A DNA stretch of 64,000 nucleotides from JAPYTK01 sp964401935 (GCA_964401935.1 CAYOAL010000018.1:33417-97416); one strand, 5' to 3'; positions 33,101-43,323 are shown, counted from the stretch's first letter. Numbers and translations: made by a program. The notes: a model not told the origin generated them from the letters alone.

Positions 33101-33429
33101 GTCCACCCGTCCACGAACGCGAGCCCTCCCCCGTCGGCGAGCGTGGCCACCGCGCCAGGGGTGTTGTGGCGGAACACCCAAGCCACGCTCCCGTCCGCCG
33201 CCACGCCCTCGAGGGTGGGAGGAGAGGTGAACCGCACGCGCCCGCACGCGTCCTCGGTGGTGCGGTAGCGCACGAGCGTGGACGGCGGCTCGACCCGGTC
33301 GGCAGGCCCTCGTGCCGCCGGAGGCGAGGGGGGCGGCGTGGTGACGGGCGCAGCCCCCGAACAGCCGAGCGCCGCACCCAACGCGAGGCCCGCGAGACCG
33401 CAGAGGGGCCCTCGGCGTCGCGCGCTCAC
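30184..33429 (-). CDS. Large lipoprotein with propeller-like repeats
   Basis: A 1081-residue exported protein. The signal peptide ends in ALGCSG (lipobox Cys near residue 22), followed by a Pro-rich linker. Many irregular units with W and GDD/DG turns recur (for example DVWLVGDDGVAHFDGERW, ALWLAGDDGLFRVK, TLWIRDHAGVIAHDG), suggesting one or more beta-propellers. I place the start at GTG 33429, which overlaps the upstream stop (GTGA); the frame further upstream is antisense-like noise. Function unknown; probably a cell-surface or periplasmic binding protein, paired with the related lipoprotein upstream. Confidence 0.75.
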   Translation of the reverse strand: MSARRRGPLCGLAGLALGAALGCSGAAPVTTPPPSPPAARGPADRVEPPSTLVRYRTTEDACGRVRFTSPPTLEGVAADGSVAWVFRHNTPGAVATLADGGGLAFVDGWTAQPTSLRLSPDGRILWAHRWPSPESTHAGPSRRTLGPDPATFIGLTFVGEELAFWFEDRNVSGFGEGLDVWTFGGDGSFLARRRRTFDGTIDAFLGANAVYVQRHDAAAVEIFGLDGGHVTSATVAPHAALARTASQASTFLTGGPSVASLDVLVSGDGVLAVDKTSRPVWSFGATADVIAAEGTAWGGVALVTARCELTLLDRAGELVWTRPLQTTPDARCEESVSVTSDDAAVVVAGTLGEPVYGLAVAYDKRGRFLFRTDIGGSPSHQQPVLERGRAFMRVCATGAEVPLPSLVPRVDDVVSWDAMGAVLERELDVPVSAFVATGPNDAAALSRGRLFRFDGKRWRDTGPLRATVKLPRREGITYGPLEAHGLAAGHGALFVTAGSEVSTTPSPLSGGVAYREGWQPALLEQKGHRFAEVAAMSATFATSATLTYGVDGGPPATHVLPGADDTLVCHDNWCQRIVDGTAAPIATPSNWFTTALARVDGVAWVLGPTLARVEGNELVSLGVKAMTTNGKPAVQTLWGRDAKALWLLDGAVRRVDTTALTNPAANAATPTGANVPTTTVAVPLKRPRGIGGTAANDVWLVGDDGVAHFDGERWARVVSAGTPKLSIVAAHGDALWLAGDDGLFRVKSARAHERRGAAGPKAKVAKTVQTTTVVEPAATTLATSRVTLRAGGRTVDRAHELAASDATLWIRDHAGVIAHDGVTTRSIARREDVGGFACRRCLAPHSSTAGYLLGGALFEVKDGRPRRLDEGLDRMLSIALDPLGRAPLPLRVGGGPLHPELPAARWLDEGTYGWDVPEGCYTAIATADDETWLAGGRRCVAGDWAPWPDGEGVLVHRTPRGVTVHRIPGGPLLAVATSGRGRAFAVGTGGVVVRVDQGVLERYQPSTAARLHAVVVSGAPQAPEVWIGGDDRTLIRRDPQGAFTYVSPETLPLPPRATILSLAQHQGRLWIASPDGLLRAK

Positions 33430-34595
33430 GGCGGGCCCTGCTTCCGGGTGACGACCACCACCTCCCCGACCGGCGGTGGCTCCACCTCGAAGTCGGGCGG
33501 CTCGCCCCCGCCCACCCAGAGGCCGCTGCCCGCCACGTGATGGATGGCGCCGAGCTTGGTCACCGGCGCCTGGGCGCGCGCGAGCGAGGAGCCATCGAAG
33601 TGGTAGAGCCAGGCTTCGTTCGCGAACCAGACATCGTTCGGCGCGCTGCCGCTGACCGCGTGGGTCGTCACCGGCGCTGGCACCACGAGGCGGTGCCAAC
33701 GCCCCTCGCGAAAGAACGCCATGCCGGTGCCGGCCACCCACACCGTGGCTTCTTCGTCCACCCAGGCGTCGCTCACCTCGAGGCCCTCGGGGAGCGATGG
33801 GCGACGCATCCACCCCGCGCCGCGCAGCTCCCAGGCAGAGCCGTCGTTGAGGAACAGCCACCCGTGATCACGGTCGACCATGTGCCAGTGCCGCTCCACG
33901 AACACGAGATCCCCACGCGGGAAGGGGAAGGTGCCGCCGTCCTCGGTCAGGAGCAGCTGCTCCTCCTCGCCGCCCGCGCGGTCGGGCCCGACCGCCCAGT
34001 AGCCCCCCGGCACGAGCGCCGCGAGCACCTCCGTCGCGTACGTGTTGCCGGGGAAGGCGTCGCACCGAAAGGCCCCGCCCGACAGCGGACGCCGCGCGAA
34101 CATCGCCGGAGTGAAGGGCAGCCCTGCCGTGTCGAACATGCCGGTGCCCATCACGACCACCTGCGTCGCCGACACGCGCACCTCGGCGATGGCGAGTTTG
34201 GTCGTCGGGCACGGATCGGGCTGCCGCGCGAGCGTCGCGCCGCGGCTCCGATAGAGGCGACCGCGCTCATCGGCGAGCCACACCTCGTTGGGCCCGCTCG
34301 AGCTGATGCTCCGAACGCGGGTGGCGGTGGTGGTGCCGATGGCACGGCGGTCGAGCATGAGCTCGGGGAGCGGATGGGCAACGGCGACCTCCACGGTGAC
34401 CGCCCCGAACTGAAGGAGCTCCGGCGTCGGGTTCGCCTTCACCGAGTCGAGCACGCCGGGGAGAGACACCTCTCGTGGCGCCGTCGAGGCGGGCGACGCG
34501 GTGGGGCTCGGGGGGCGCGGAGCTCGCACGACCTCCGCAGAGGGCGCCGCGGGGACACACCCCGCGAGGCACGCGAGCCACATGAGCGCCCTCAT
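33426..34595 (-). CDS. Lipoprotein with propeller-like repeats
   Basis: A 389-residue protein with a lipobox signal peptide (CLAGC, Cys12) and a Pro/Ser-rich linker. W-containing units (GPNEVWLADERGRLYRS, ATVWVAGTGMAFFREGRW, APNDVWFANEAWLYHFDG) match those of the larger downstream protein. The two are likely products of partial duplication and are translationally coupled (GTGA). No enzyme motif is visible. Confidence 0.75.
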   Translation of the reverse strand: MRALMWLACLAGCVPAAPSAEVVRAPRPPSPTASPASTAPREVSLPGVLDSVKANPTPELLQFGAVTVEVAVAHPLPELMLDRRAIGTTTATRVRSISSSGPNEVWLADERGRLYRSRGATLARQPDPCPTTKLAIAEVRVSATQVVVMGTGMFDTAGLPFTPAMFARRPLSGGAFRCDAFPGNTYATEVLAALVPGGYWAVGPDRAGGEEEQLLLTEDGGTFPFPRGDLVFVERHWHMVDRDHGWLFLNDGSAWELRGAGWMRRPSLPEGLEVSDAWVDEEATVWVAGTGMAFFREGRWHRLVVPAPVTTHAVSGSAPNDVWFANEAWLYHFDGSSLARAQAPVTKLGAIHHVAGSGLWVGGGEPPDFEVEPPPVGEVVVVTRKQGPP

Positions 34596-34665
34596 CCCCG
34601 GACAACGCCTCGCATGACCGCGAGCTTCCCACGGCGACGGCGCGCTGCCTATGGCGTCGATGAGG

Positions 34666-35694
34666 TCAGAACGAGCCGGTGAGCGCGAAGGCGCCGAGGC
34701 CCACGTTCACCCGCAGCGGCGCTGCGGCACCGCGCTTGTCGTCGCCCCCCACGATCAACCCCACCACGCCGAGCACCGCGCCCACGCCGGCGAGCGTGAA
34801 CGACGCGGTCGAAGCGTGGGCCAACGCGAGCGCCGACTCCGCGTCCGGCCGCGCCTCCTCGGGGCAGCGGTCGGCCGAGCACAGCGCCTCCGCGTCGGCA
34901 GCGAGCGAGAGCGACAGGCCGCCGGTGATGCTCCCCACCAACACGCCGGCCACCGCGACCGAGAAGCCGATGTAGACGAGCGGCGAGGAGCCCTCGCGCC
35001 CGGTGTCTTCGGGGCCGGGGGGGGGAAGCGGTGGGGGCGGGGGAGGAGGCAGCGCCGCTGGCTGCGGCGGCGGTGCGTCGGCCACCGAGAGCGACACCTC
35101 TTTGCGCTCGCGCTCGGCGACGGTGAAGCTCGCGCGCTGCTTCACGGCTCCGTCCACGGAGATCTCGACGACGTGCGCGCCAGGATCCACCACCCGGGGC
35201 AAGCCCACCGTCTGAGGCGGCAGCACCAGGCCGTCGATGGCGACCGTGACCGCCGCGCCGGCGGGGGCGTCGGTCACGCGGACGACCACCGTCGGCGTGC
35301 GCTCCGCGAGCTCTCCGGCCAGGGTCTTGGCGTCGCTCCGCGCCGTCGCGAAGCGGGCAGGCTCGCCGTCCGTCGCCGGCAAGGAGCCAGCCTTCTGCGC
35401 CGCCTCCTGGGCCTCGATCAAGCGCCCGAGCGCCGCGAGCGCGCGCGCGCGGCCAAGGCTCGTCGTGGGGCTCGAGGCCATCGCGTCGGCCTTGGTGAAC
35501 GCGGCGAGCGCGGCTTCGGCGCTGCCCTCGGCGAGCTTCTTGGCGCCAAGGGCCTCGAGCTCGGCGGCGCTCTCCGTCGCGTCTGGGCTCGGCTGCGCGT
35601 AGGCCACCCCCTGGTCGCCCACGCCAGCTAGCGTCACCAGCAAGAGCGCCGCGAGGAGGCTCGCGACCCGAACCAGCGTTCTTCCCGAGCTCAC
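34666..35694 (-). CDS. Exported protein with TPR-like and PEGA-like regions and two C-terminal membrane helices
   Basis: A 342-residue protein. The signal peptide ends near AYAQ (about residue 29). A helical repeat region follows (ESAAELEALGAKKL...ALAAFTKADAM). A PEGA-like beta-sandwich covers about 110-190 (VVVRVTDAPAGAAVTVAIDG...PRVVDPGAHVVEISVDG). After a Pro-rich linker come two hydrophobic helices (about 235-260 and 290-315). This domain order is common among myxobacterial proteins of unknown role. The start is GTG 35694, and it probably heads an operon with the two lipoproteins. Confidence 0.75.
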   Translation of the reverse strand: MSSGRTLVRVASLLAALLLVTLAGVGDQGVAYAQPSPDATESAAELEALGAKKLAEGSAEAALAAFTKADAMASSPTTSLGRARALAALGRLIEAQEAAQKAGSLPATDGEPARFATARSDAKTLAGELAERTPTVVVRVTDAPAGAAVTVAIDGLVLPPQTVGLPRVVDPGAHVVEISVDGAVKQRASFTVAERERKEVSLSVADAPPPQPAALPPPPPPPLPPPGPEDTGREGSSPLVYIGFSVAVAGVLVGSITGGLSLSLAADAEALCSADRCPEEARPDAESALALAHASTASFTLAGVGAVLGVVGLIVGGDDKRGAAAPLRVNVGLGAFALTGSF

Positions 35695-35770
35695 TGTGGG
35701 CCACGTTACCGGGCGCGTCGCCCGACCACAATCCAGACCGTAGGCGCGCGTGCTCTGGTAGATTCTCAGG

Positions 35771-36349
35771 GTGAGCTCTCGAGTCCGCCTCCGCCGCTTC
35801 GGCGCCCCCCACATCGCGGCCGCCTCGCTGCTGATGGGGGTGGGCTGCCACCTCATCTCCGGCGTCGGCGACCTCCCCTTCGACGATGGCGGGCGAGGGG
35901 GCGCGGGCGCCGCTTCGGTGGGAGGGATGGCTCAAGGCGGCGCGCCCGTCGGCGGGAGCGCGAGCGCCGGCGAGGGTGGGATCCCGTCTGGCGGCGCGGG
36001 TGGGATCGCGCCGGCAGGACCCGGAGGGAGCGGCGGCAGCGGTGGGAGCGGTGGCCTCGGTGGTGCGGGCGGCGGCGCGGGCCTCGCCCCGGGCACCCTC
36101 GGCGGCGAGTGTCTCGGGGGCAACCTGTGCAACGAAGGCACGTGCTGCACCGACGACGCGTGCGACACGACGTGCATGACCCCCTGCTCCTCGGTGGGCG
36201 ACTGCCCCGGCACCGGGGGGCCCTGGATCTGCGAGCACAATTACTGCCTCTACAGCTGCACGGTCGACGCCGAGTGCGAGCAGCCCGGCTTCGTGTGCCA
36301 CCACAGCTGCACTGCGTGCGAGAGCAAGACCACGCAGGGCTGCATCTGA
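35771..36349 (+). CDS. Gly-rich, Cys-rich lipoprotein
   Basis: A 192-residue protein with a lipobox signal peptide (LLMGVGC), then a Gly/Ala/Ser-rich flexible segment of about 80 residues. The C-terminal domain holds 16 cysteines in CC and CxxC-like spacings (EGTCCTDDACDTTC..., CEHNYC...C). The architecture is typical of small myxobacterial surface lipoproteins with a disulfide-bonded head. The start is a GTG with AGG directly upstream. Function unknown. Confidence 0.7.
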   Translation: MSSRVRLRRFGAPHIAAASLLMGVGCHLISGVGDLPFDDGGRGGAGAASVGGMAQGGAPVGGSASAGEGGIPSGGAGGIAPAGPGGSGGSGGSGGLGGAGGGAGLAPGTLGGECLGGNLCNEGTCCTDDACDTTCMTPCSSVGDCPGTGGPWICEHNYCLYSCTVDAECEQPGFVCHHSCTACESKTTQGCI

Positions 36350-36443
36350 CGCGAACGACCGCGCGAGCGCTTGCCGCCGACGGCTGGCGCCCGTATCGAG
36401 CAGGTCTCGACCGCAGCGGCGTCGAGCGGAGCGCGGCGAACTC

Positions 36444-37397
<954 letters not shown>

Positions 37398-37485
37398 GCC
37401 GGACACCGGGTCCACCAAGCCGACGGGAGGGCTCGTCCATCGAGTGGTCGCGTCACTCGTCTCGGCCCTGTAGAGTCGAGGCCTC

Positions 37486-39246
37486 GTGAGCACGACGACC
37501 GATCCCCACAGCTACGCCGACGTTTCCCAAGGACGCACCACCGAGCTCGCCCTCGTGTGGACCGTCGACTTCACGGAGCGACGACTGCGCGGCTCGGTGA
37601 CGCTCACCCTCGACGCAGCCGCGGCGGGGCCGCTCGATCTCGACACCCGTGACCTCCAGATCGACTCGGTGGTGGCCGAGGACGGGACCTCGCTCCGGTT
37701 CGAGCTCGGCCAGGCCGACGCGGTGCTCGGCCAGCGCCTGCGCATCACCCGCGACCAACCCACGCGCGCGGTGACGATTCGCTACGCCACCTCGCCCCGC
37801 GCCTCGGGCTTGATGTGGCTCGAGCCCTCGCAGACCGATGGCGGGGAGCACCCGTTCGTGCTGAGCCAGTGTCAGCCTATCCACGCGCGCTCCCTCGTCC
37901 CGGTGCAAGACACGCCGGCAGTGCGTGTCACCTACACCGCCGACGTCACCGTGCCGTCCGCGCTGTCGGCGGTGATGTCGGCCGCCCCCGGCGTGGAGGA
38001 TCCCGGCGCCGACGCCGGCACGCGCCGCCTGCGGTTTCACATGCCACAGCCCATACCGTCCTATCTCCTCGCGCTGGCGGTGGGCCACCTCGAGAGCCGC
38101 GATCTCGGGCCACGCACGCGCGTGTACGCCGAGCCGGAGGTGGTGGAGGGGGCGGCCTGGGAGTTCGCAGAGGTGGAGCAGATGCTCGAGGCGGCGGAGG
38201 CGCTCTTCGGCCCCTACGCCTGGGATCGCTACGACTTCATCGTGTTGCCGGCGGCCTTCCCGATGGGCGGGATGGAGAACCCCCGCATGACCTTCCTCAC
38301 CCCCACCCTGCTCGCCAAAGATCGCTCGCTGGTGTCGGTGCTCGCGCACGAGCTCGCCCACTCGTGGACCGGCAACCTGGTCACCAACGCCACCAACCAA
38401 GACTTCTGGCTCAACGAGGGGTGGACCGTGTACGCCGAGCGCCGCATCCTCGAGGTGGTGTACGGCGCCGAGGACGCCGCCCAGCAAGCTCGCCTCGGGC
38501 GCGCGATGTTGGAGCAGGCGCTCGTGGAGCGCGAGAAGGCGGATCAGAAGACCGCGCTCTGGTACCCGCAAGAGGGCCTCGATCCCGACCGCGAGTTCTC
38601 ACGAATCCCCTATGAGAAGGGGTTCCTGTTCATCACCGCGCTCGAGCGAGCGGTCACCCGCGAAGTGTTCGACCACTTCATCCGGCGGTACCTCGAGCGC
38701 TTTCGCTTCCAGTCGCTCACCACCGAGGCCTTCGCGGCGTTCGTGCGGGCCGAGCTCCCGCTCGCTGCCGAGCGCGTCGATCTCGAGCGCTGGCTCTACG
38801 CCGAGGGCCTCGAAGAAGACGCTCCGACCTTCGTGTCCGAGCGCCTCGGGCGCATCGCGGAGCTCGCGACGACGTGGACGCCGGCAGCGCACCCCCCCTG
38901 CGACGACTGGTCGGTCACCGAGATCTTGTTCTTCCTCTCGCAGCTCGCGCCCCAAGACGCGCAGGCCACCGAAGCGCTCGGCGCCTGGCTCGGCCTCCGC
39001 GCGACGAGCAACGCCGAGCTGCAGTGCGCGTGGCTGTCCCGGGCCGCGGAGGCGGGCGTGCCCGGCATCGAGCCCGAGCTCACCGCCTTCGTGCGGCAGG
39101 TAGGGCGCACCAAGCTGCTCAAGCCGGTGGTGGCGGCCATGGCCGCTCAGCCCGCGCTGCGTCCGCTCGTCGACTCGCTCGTCGCCGAAAACCGCGCCCG
39201 CTGGCACGCCTCCACCCGCATGTCCATCGACACCGTCTTCGCCTGA
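37486..39246 (+). CDS. M1 family metallopeptidase (leukotriene A4 hydrolase/aminopeptidase-like)
   Basis: A 586-residue zinc aminopeptidase. The exopeptidase loop is GGMENP (about 264-269), and the zinc site is HELAHSW with the distal Glu in NEGW about 18 residues later. A C-terminal all-helical domain follows, as in leukotriene A4 hydrolase-type members. No signal peptide is seen, so it should be cytoplasmic. The start is GTG 37486. Confidence 0.92.
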   Translation: MSTTTDPHSYADVSQGRTTELALVWTVDFTERRLRGSVTLTLDAAAAGPLDLDTRDLQIDSVVAEDGTSLRFELGQADAVLGQRLRITRDQPTRAVTIRYATSPRASGLMWLEPSQTDGGEHPFVLSQCQPIHARSLVPVQDTPAVRVTYTADVTVPSALSAVMSAAPGVEDPGADAGTRRLRFHMPQPIPSYLLALAVGHLESRDLGPRTRVYAEPEVVEGAAWEFAEVEQMLEAAEALFGPYAWDRYDFIVLPAAFPMGGMENPRMTFLTPTLLAKDRSLVSVLAHELAHSWTGNLVTNATNQDFWLNEGWTVYAERRILEVVYGAEDAAQQARLGRAMLEQALVEREKADQKTALWYPQEGLDPDREFSRIPYEKGFLFITALERAVTREVFDHFIRRYLERFRFQSLTTEAFAAFVRAELPLAAERVDLERWLYAEGLEEDAPTFVSERLGRIAELATTWTPAAHPPCDDWSVTEILFFLSQLAPQDAQATEALGAWLGLRATSNAELQCAWLSRAAEAGVPGIEPELTAFVRQVGRTKLLKPVVAAMAAQPALRPLVDSLVAENRARWHASTRMSIDTVFA

Positions 39247-39274
39247 CGCGGAGCACGGCAGGGCGCGGCGACGG

Positions 39275-40768
39275 TCATCGCGTGGCCGGGGGCGCGTTGG
39301 GGGTGACCGCGTCGATGAGCGGGCTGGGGGTGAGCGCCACCGTGAACCGGGAGCGGCTCCCGAGCAGCGACGGCTCATTGCTTCGCAGCCAGGTCGCGAG
39401 GCACGCCTCGACGCTGTCGACGGTGGCGCCAAGCGCGGTGACGAGCGGCTCGGGTCGGTGGGCCGCATATTCGAGCTCCACCGCGAAGCGCAGGCTCGTG
39501 CCCGGCTTCTTCACGAGCGCGTGGTCGAAGCAGCGGCTGACGCCCGCGCGATCCGCCTCGAGCACCTTCCGCGCAGTGTCCAGCGTGCCTCCGCCGCGCA
39601 CCGTCAGGCTCTCGAACTTCACGCGCGAGAGCCACGCGTCGTACTTGGTCAGCGCTGCCTCGTAGGTGGACGCGTCGGTCGTGAGCTCCGCGAAGCCCCA
39701 CAGCTCGAGGGGCACGAGGAGCCTCCCCGAACCGTCCGGCGCGCGGTTCAGATCGCCGACGACCAAGGCTCGATCGACGACGCGACCGATCTGCGGGCCG
39801 CCGCTCGCGGGATGGAGCGGGTCGCCCGGCCAGAGGTAGCGGAGCGCGCCGCGAGACAAGCCGATGCCGCGCGCCGAGCGATGGAAGAACCCCCACGCGC
39901 CAGATGTCGGCTCCATAGGAGCCACCGCGCTCGCGGGAGCAAAGCCCGTGATGACGACATCCCTGTCGTACACCGTCACACGCTGTGCGCCTCCACGGGC
40001 AGGGCCCTGCTGGCAGTTCCAGCGCGCCTCCTCGATCGCCGCCACCACCTTACCCCGGGGGCCGTCACGGAGCAGCACCGGACCCGCGAGAGTGCAGTCG
40101 AAGAGCCGCCGCCGGCTCGCCGTCGGAGCCGCGCGAAACACGCGATCGACGCTGCTCGGCGACAACACACCCTTGGCCGTGAACTGCTTGGTACGGAGCT
40201 CCACGCGGCGAAAGTCCGCGTGCGTCGCGCCGAGCTCGAGCTCGGTGCCGCCAGGCACGGTGACCCCACAGTCGTCGGCGAAGGGCACCCCGCCGTTGGC
40301 GAGGAGGGTGACCGTGTCCGTTGTCACTTCCCGAAACTCGCTCTCCCGCAGATAGAGAGCGACGCGCACCCCACGCCCCTCGTGGACGACGCGCAGATGC
40401 CGTGGGTGACGCTCGACCACCACCACCTCGCGCGCCGCGTCGAACGACTCCCTCGTCGACGCGGGGACGTCCACCTCGCCCGCCTCTGCGCGCGTAAGGT
40501 CCCAGAAGCCGTCGCCGGCACGATCGAGCCGCGCGCGGCGCGGCTCGACCGACTTCAGATCGTCGGCGAGGATGACGTCGATCGCCCGCACCGCGTCGTA
40601 GGCGGGGGGTGGCTTCGGCGCGGCGTCCTCGGCCGCGGTGGGGGGCACCTCGAGCGTTGGCGCCGCGGCCGAAGGCGCGGTGGCCGGCGCGCTCGTGCAC
40701 CGGCCCAGCGCAAAGAGCAGCGCGGCGAGGGCCGCGGTGCGAGCGATGCCGGGCGCGGCGAGCGTCAT
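39275..40768 (-). CDS. Paralogous lipoprotein E of a tandem family
   Basis: A 497-residue exported protein with a signal peptide and a Cys at ALGRCTS. It shares landmarks along its whole length with the genes at 40765, 43324 and 44900: YDAVRA, VVERHPRHLRVVHEGRGVR, CGVTVPGGTELELG, DCT..GP...DGPRGKV, LWPGDPLHPASGGPQIGRV, KYDAWLSRVKFE, and a C-terminal LLGSRSRFTVALTPSPLIDAV. The order resembles repeated bacterial SH3-like modules, but I cannot assign them. The start overlaps the stop of the upstream paralogue (ATGA). It is the last gene of the cluster. Confidence 0.75.
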   Translation of the reverse strand: MTLAAPGIARTAALAALLFALGRCTSAPATAPSAAAPTLEVPPTAAEDAAPKPPPAYDAVRAIDVILADDLKSVEPRRARLDRAGDGFWDLTRAEAGEVDVPASTRESFDAAREVVVVERHPRHLRVVHEGRGVRVALYLRESEFREVTTDTVTLLANGGVPFADDCGVTVPGGTELELGATHADFRRVELRTKQFTAKGVLSPSSVDRVFRAAPTASRRRLFDCTLAGPVLLRDGPRGKVVAAIEEARWNCQQGPARGGAQRVTVYDRDVVITGFAPASAVAPMEPTSGAWGFFHRSARGIGLSRGALRYLWPGDPLHPASGGPQIGRVVDRALVVGDLNRAPDGSGRLLVPLELWGFAELTTDASTYEAALTKYDAWLSRVKFESLTVRGGGTLDTARKVLEADRAGVSRCFDHALVKKPGTSLRFAVELEYAAHRPEPLVTALGATVDSVEACLATWLRSNEPSLLGSRSRFTVALTPSPLIDAVTPNAPPATR

Positions 40769-42267
40769 CGCGTGGCCGGGGGCGGGTTGGGGGTGACCGC
40801 GTCGATGAGCGAGTTGGGGGTGAGCTCCAACGTGAACCGGGAGCGGCTCCCGAGCAGCGCCTGCACGTCGCCCCTCAGCCGGTTCGTGAGGCAGTCCTCG
40901 AGGCCCACCGCAGAAGCGCCGAGCGCGCTGAGCTTGGGCGCGGGCCGCGCCACCGCGTGGTCCACCTCCACCTCGTAGCGGAAGGTGACGCCGGGCTGCT
41001 CCTCGAGCGCCTCATCGAAGCATTGCGTCACTTGGTCGCGCTCGTCCTCGAGCCACGCGCGGACCGCCTCTACCGTGGCGCCGCCGGTCACCTTCAGCCG
41101 AGCGAACGTCACGCGCGCGAGCCACGCGTCGTACTTGGTCGCCGCCGCCTCGTAGGTGGCGCGGTCGATGGACAGCTCCGTGAAGCCCCACGGCGCTACC
41201 GGAAACGAGATCACGCGCGCGCCGTCGTTCTCCTCGCGCTCCACGATCGCGCGCATCGCTCGCGTGTTGACGCGGCCGATCTGCGCACCACCCTCCGCCG
41301 GGTAGAGCGCGTCGCCCGGCCAGAGATAGAGGAAGGTGGCGTGAGACACTCCCCACAGGCCCAACCCCCTCGCGCCGAGCTCGTCGAAGTAGTCGCCGGG
41401 GCTCACCGGTGTGACCGCGCTCGCTGGCACGAAGCCCACCAGCGTGGCGTCTTCGCCGAAGACGGTGACCTTCTGCGCGCCACCGCGCACGACCCCCTGC
41501 TTGCAGTACCACGCCTGGTCGTTGACGAGCTCGGCGACCACCTGCCCGCGAGGGGCATCGCGGATCACGATCGGGCTCTTCACCGTGCAGTCGTGCACCC
41601 TCTCCTCGGGGGCGGGAGGGGGCGCCACGAACACGCGATCGAGGCTGCTCGGCGGCAAGACGCCCTTGGCGCGGAGCCGCTCGTTATCGAGCTTCGCCCG
41701 CCGAAAGCCGACGCGCGTGGGCCCGAGCTCGAGCACGGTGCCGCCAGGGAGGGTGACACCGCAGCCGTCTGCGAAGGGCTCGCCCCCGTCGTCGAGCAGC
41801 GTGACCGCGCTCTTGGTCACCTCGTGAAACTCGCTCTCGGGCACGTAGAACGCGAGCCGTGCGTCGCGCACCTCGTACACCACGCGGAGGTGCTGCGGGT
41901 GGCGCTCCACCACGATCACCTCCTCGTCGAGCCGGTAGGGCTCGCCGTCGGGCGCGCGCAGGCCCACCTTCTTCGCCTCCGCGCTCGCGAGATCCCAATA
42001 AACGTGGCCCGCGTAGGCGAGGAGCGCGCGGCGTGGCTCTCGCGCGCGCAGCCCGTCGGCGAGCACCACGAGGGGCTCCTTCACCGCGTCGTAGGTCAAC
42101 GGCGCCGGCGGGGGCACGTCCTCGGCCACCGCGGTGGGCACCTCGAGCGGCGCGGTGGGGGGCGGCGCGACGGGTGTGCTCGCGCAGCCGCCGAGCCACG
42201 TGGCCAGCGCGGCGATGGCAGCCGAGCGGGTGATGGCGGAGGAGCGGGTGATGGGGGACGATCGCAC
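40765..42267 (-). CDS. Paralogous lipoprotein D of a tandem family
   Basis: A 500-residue lipoprotein (lipobox LGGC) with the family landmarks YDAV, VVERHPQHLRVVYE, CGVTLPGGTVLELG, SSLDRVFVAP, LWPGDALYPAEGGAQIGRV, KYDAWLARVTFARLKV and LLGSRSRFTLELTPNSLIDAV. The N-terminus has SSPITR/SSAITR/SAAI repeats before the hydrophobic core. It ends in the same VTPN.PPATR as its downstream neighbour, so D and E are the closest pair. Function unknown. Confidence 0.75.
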   Translation of the reverse strand: MRSSPITRSSAITRSAAIAALATWLGGCASTPVAPPPTAPLEVPTAVAEDVPPPAPLTYDAVKEPLVVLADGLRAREPRRALLAYAGHVYWDLASAEAKKVGLRAPDGEPYRLDEEVIVVERHPQHLRVVYEVRDARLAFYVPESEFHEVTKSAVTLLDDGGEPFADGCGVTLPGGTVLELGPTRVGFRRAKLDNERLRAKGVLPPSSLDRVFVAPPPAPEERVHDCTVKSPIVIRDAPRGQVVAELVNDQAWYCKQGVVRGGAQKVTVFGEDATLVGFVPASAVTPVSPGDYFDELGARGLGLWGVSHATFLYLWPGDALYPAEGGAQIGRVNTRAMRAIVEREENDGARVISFPVAPWGFTELSIDRATYEAAATKYDAWLARVTFARLKVTGGATVEAVRAWLEDERDQVTQCFDEALEEQPGVTFRYEVEVDHAVARPAPKLSALGASAVGLEDCLTNRLRGDVQALLGSRSRFTLELTPNSLIDAVTPNPPPATR

Positions 42268-42473
42268 GTAGGCCTCACATCGCGCCGAGGGGCGCCGCAG
42301 TCAACGGCGCGTCGACGAAGGAACCCGAGCCACGAGCGCGTCGGGCGCCACGCCTCGAGCGTGGCACGCGCCGGCCTCGGGCGCTGCGCTCATCGGCCTG
42401 GCGACTCCGCCCCGGGGTGCCGCCGTGCAAGCGACGACTTGGGCAGAGCGTTCCGCGTGATGCTGAGAGCGCG

Positions 42474-42653
42474 ATGACGAGGCCTGCCATCCGCCTGAAC
42501 TACGTCGCCCACGATCGACGGCAGCTCACCGTGCACTCCCGCCAGGGCTCGCAGTGGGTCGTGAGGGAGGTCGGGCCTGGTCGGGCCGCCGCGCTCCCCG
42601 CCGTCGACTGCTCCCTCGACGTCGACGAGCTCAACCGCGATCCGCTCGCCTAG
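42474..42653 (+). pseudogene. Uma2-family endonuclease fragment (C-terminus only)
   Basis: About 59 codons match the end of Uma2 (DUF820) proteins: LTVHSRQGSQWVVREVGPG, then ALPAVDCSLDVDELNRDPLA. The catalytic part is missing. The fragment lies between lipoprotein D and the deleted copy C, marking an insertion or rearrangement in the tandem cluster. Confidence 0.55.
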
Positions 42654-43082
42654 AACCCAAGCCCCTCACTTCGTGGCGGGGGGTGCCAGGACGAGCGGCG
42701 CGTCCACGAGCGGGCTCGGGGTGAGCACCAGCTCGAACGTAGCGCGGTTCCCGTGGAGCTGCGGCGCGTTCGTTCGAAAGCGGCCTTGAAGGCACGTGGC
42801 CAGACCGAAGACCATGGGCCCGAGCGCGGTCACCTTCGGCTCGGGGCTGCTCGCCCCAACTCGAGCTCCACACTGAATCGGAACTTGCCGAGCTGCTTCT
42901 CGGTCGCGGCGAGATCGTCGGCGAGCACGACGGCAGGGGCCTTGACGCTGTCGTAGGCCAACGGTGGCGGCGCCGGGGTCGCCTCAGCCACCGCCGTGGG
43001 CACCTCGAGCGCGGTCGGAGGCGGCGCGACGGTTGGGCTCGTGCAGCCGCCAAGCGACGCGGCCAACGTGGCGGCCAACGTG

Positions 43083-43148
43083 GCGTGCAACGAGGCGTGC
43101 AACGAGGCGTGCAACGAGGCGTGCAACGAGGCGTGCAACGAGGCGTGC
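43083..43148. repeat. 12-bp tandem repeat inside a signal peptide, truncated by an assembly gap
   Basis: About 5.5 exact copies of GCGTGCAACGAG run into the N gap. On the coding (minus) strand they encode HASL units forming the hydrophobic core of the signal peptide of lipoprotein C. Confidence 0.85.
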
Positions 43149-43248
43149 NNNNNNNNNNNNNNNNNNNNNNNNNNNNNNNNNNNNNNNNNNNNNNNNNNNN
43201 NNNNNNNNNNNNNNNNNNNNNNNNNNNNNNNNNNNNNNNNNNNNNNNN
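43149..43248. other. Assembly gap (100 N)
   Basis: Exactly 100 N, probably a placeholder of unknown true length, placed at the edge of the 12-bp repeat. Confidence 0.95.
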
Positions 43249-43323
43249 ACGGAGGTGACCAAGGTGCCGCGCAACGAGGTGGCCAAGGTGGAGCGCGGGA
43301 TAGGGCGGGGGCGCACGTGAGCC

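Larger units (their letters stand above)
42666..43316 (-). pseudogene. Internally deleted paralogous lipoprotein C, interrupted by an assembly gap
   Basis: The N-terminal part (signal peptide, LGGCTSP, YDSVKAPAVVLADDLAATEK) jumps directly to the C-terminal part (KFRFSVELELG..., then in another frame PEPKVTALGP and FELVLTPSPLVDAP...ATK). Roughly 350 residues of the paralogues are missing and a frame change follows the junction. It starts at GTG 43316, a few bases after the stop of copy B. A 100-N gap (43149-43248) lies in the signal-peptide region. It is most likely non-functional. Confidence 0.7.
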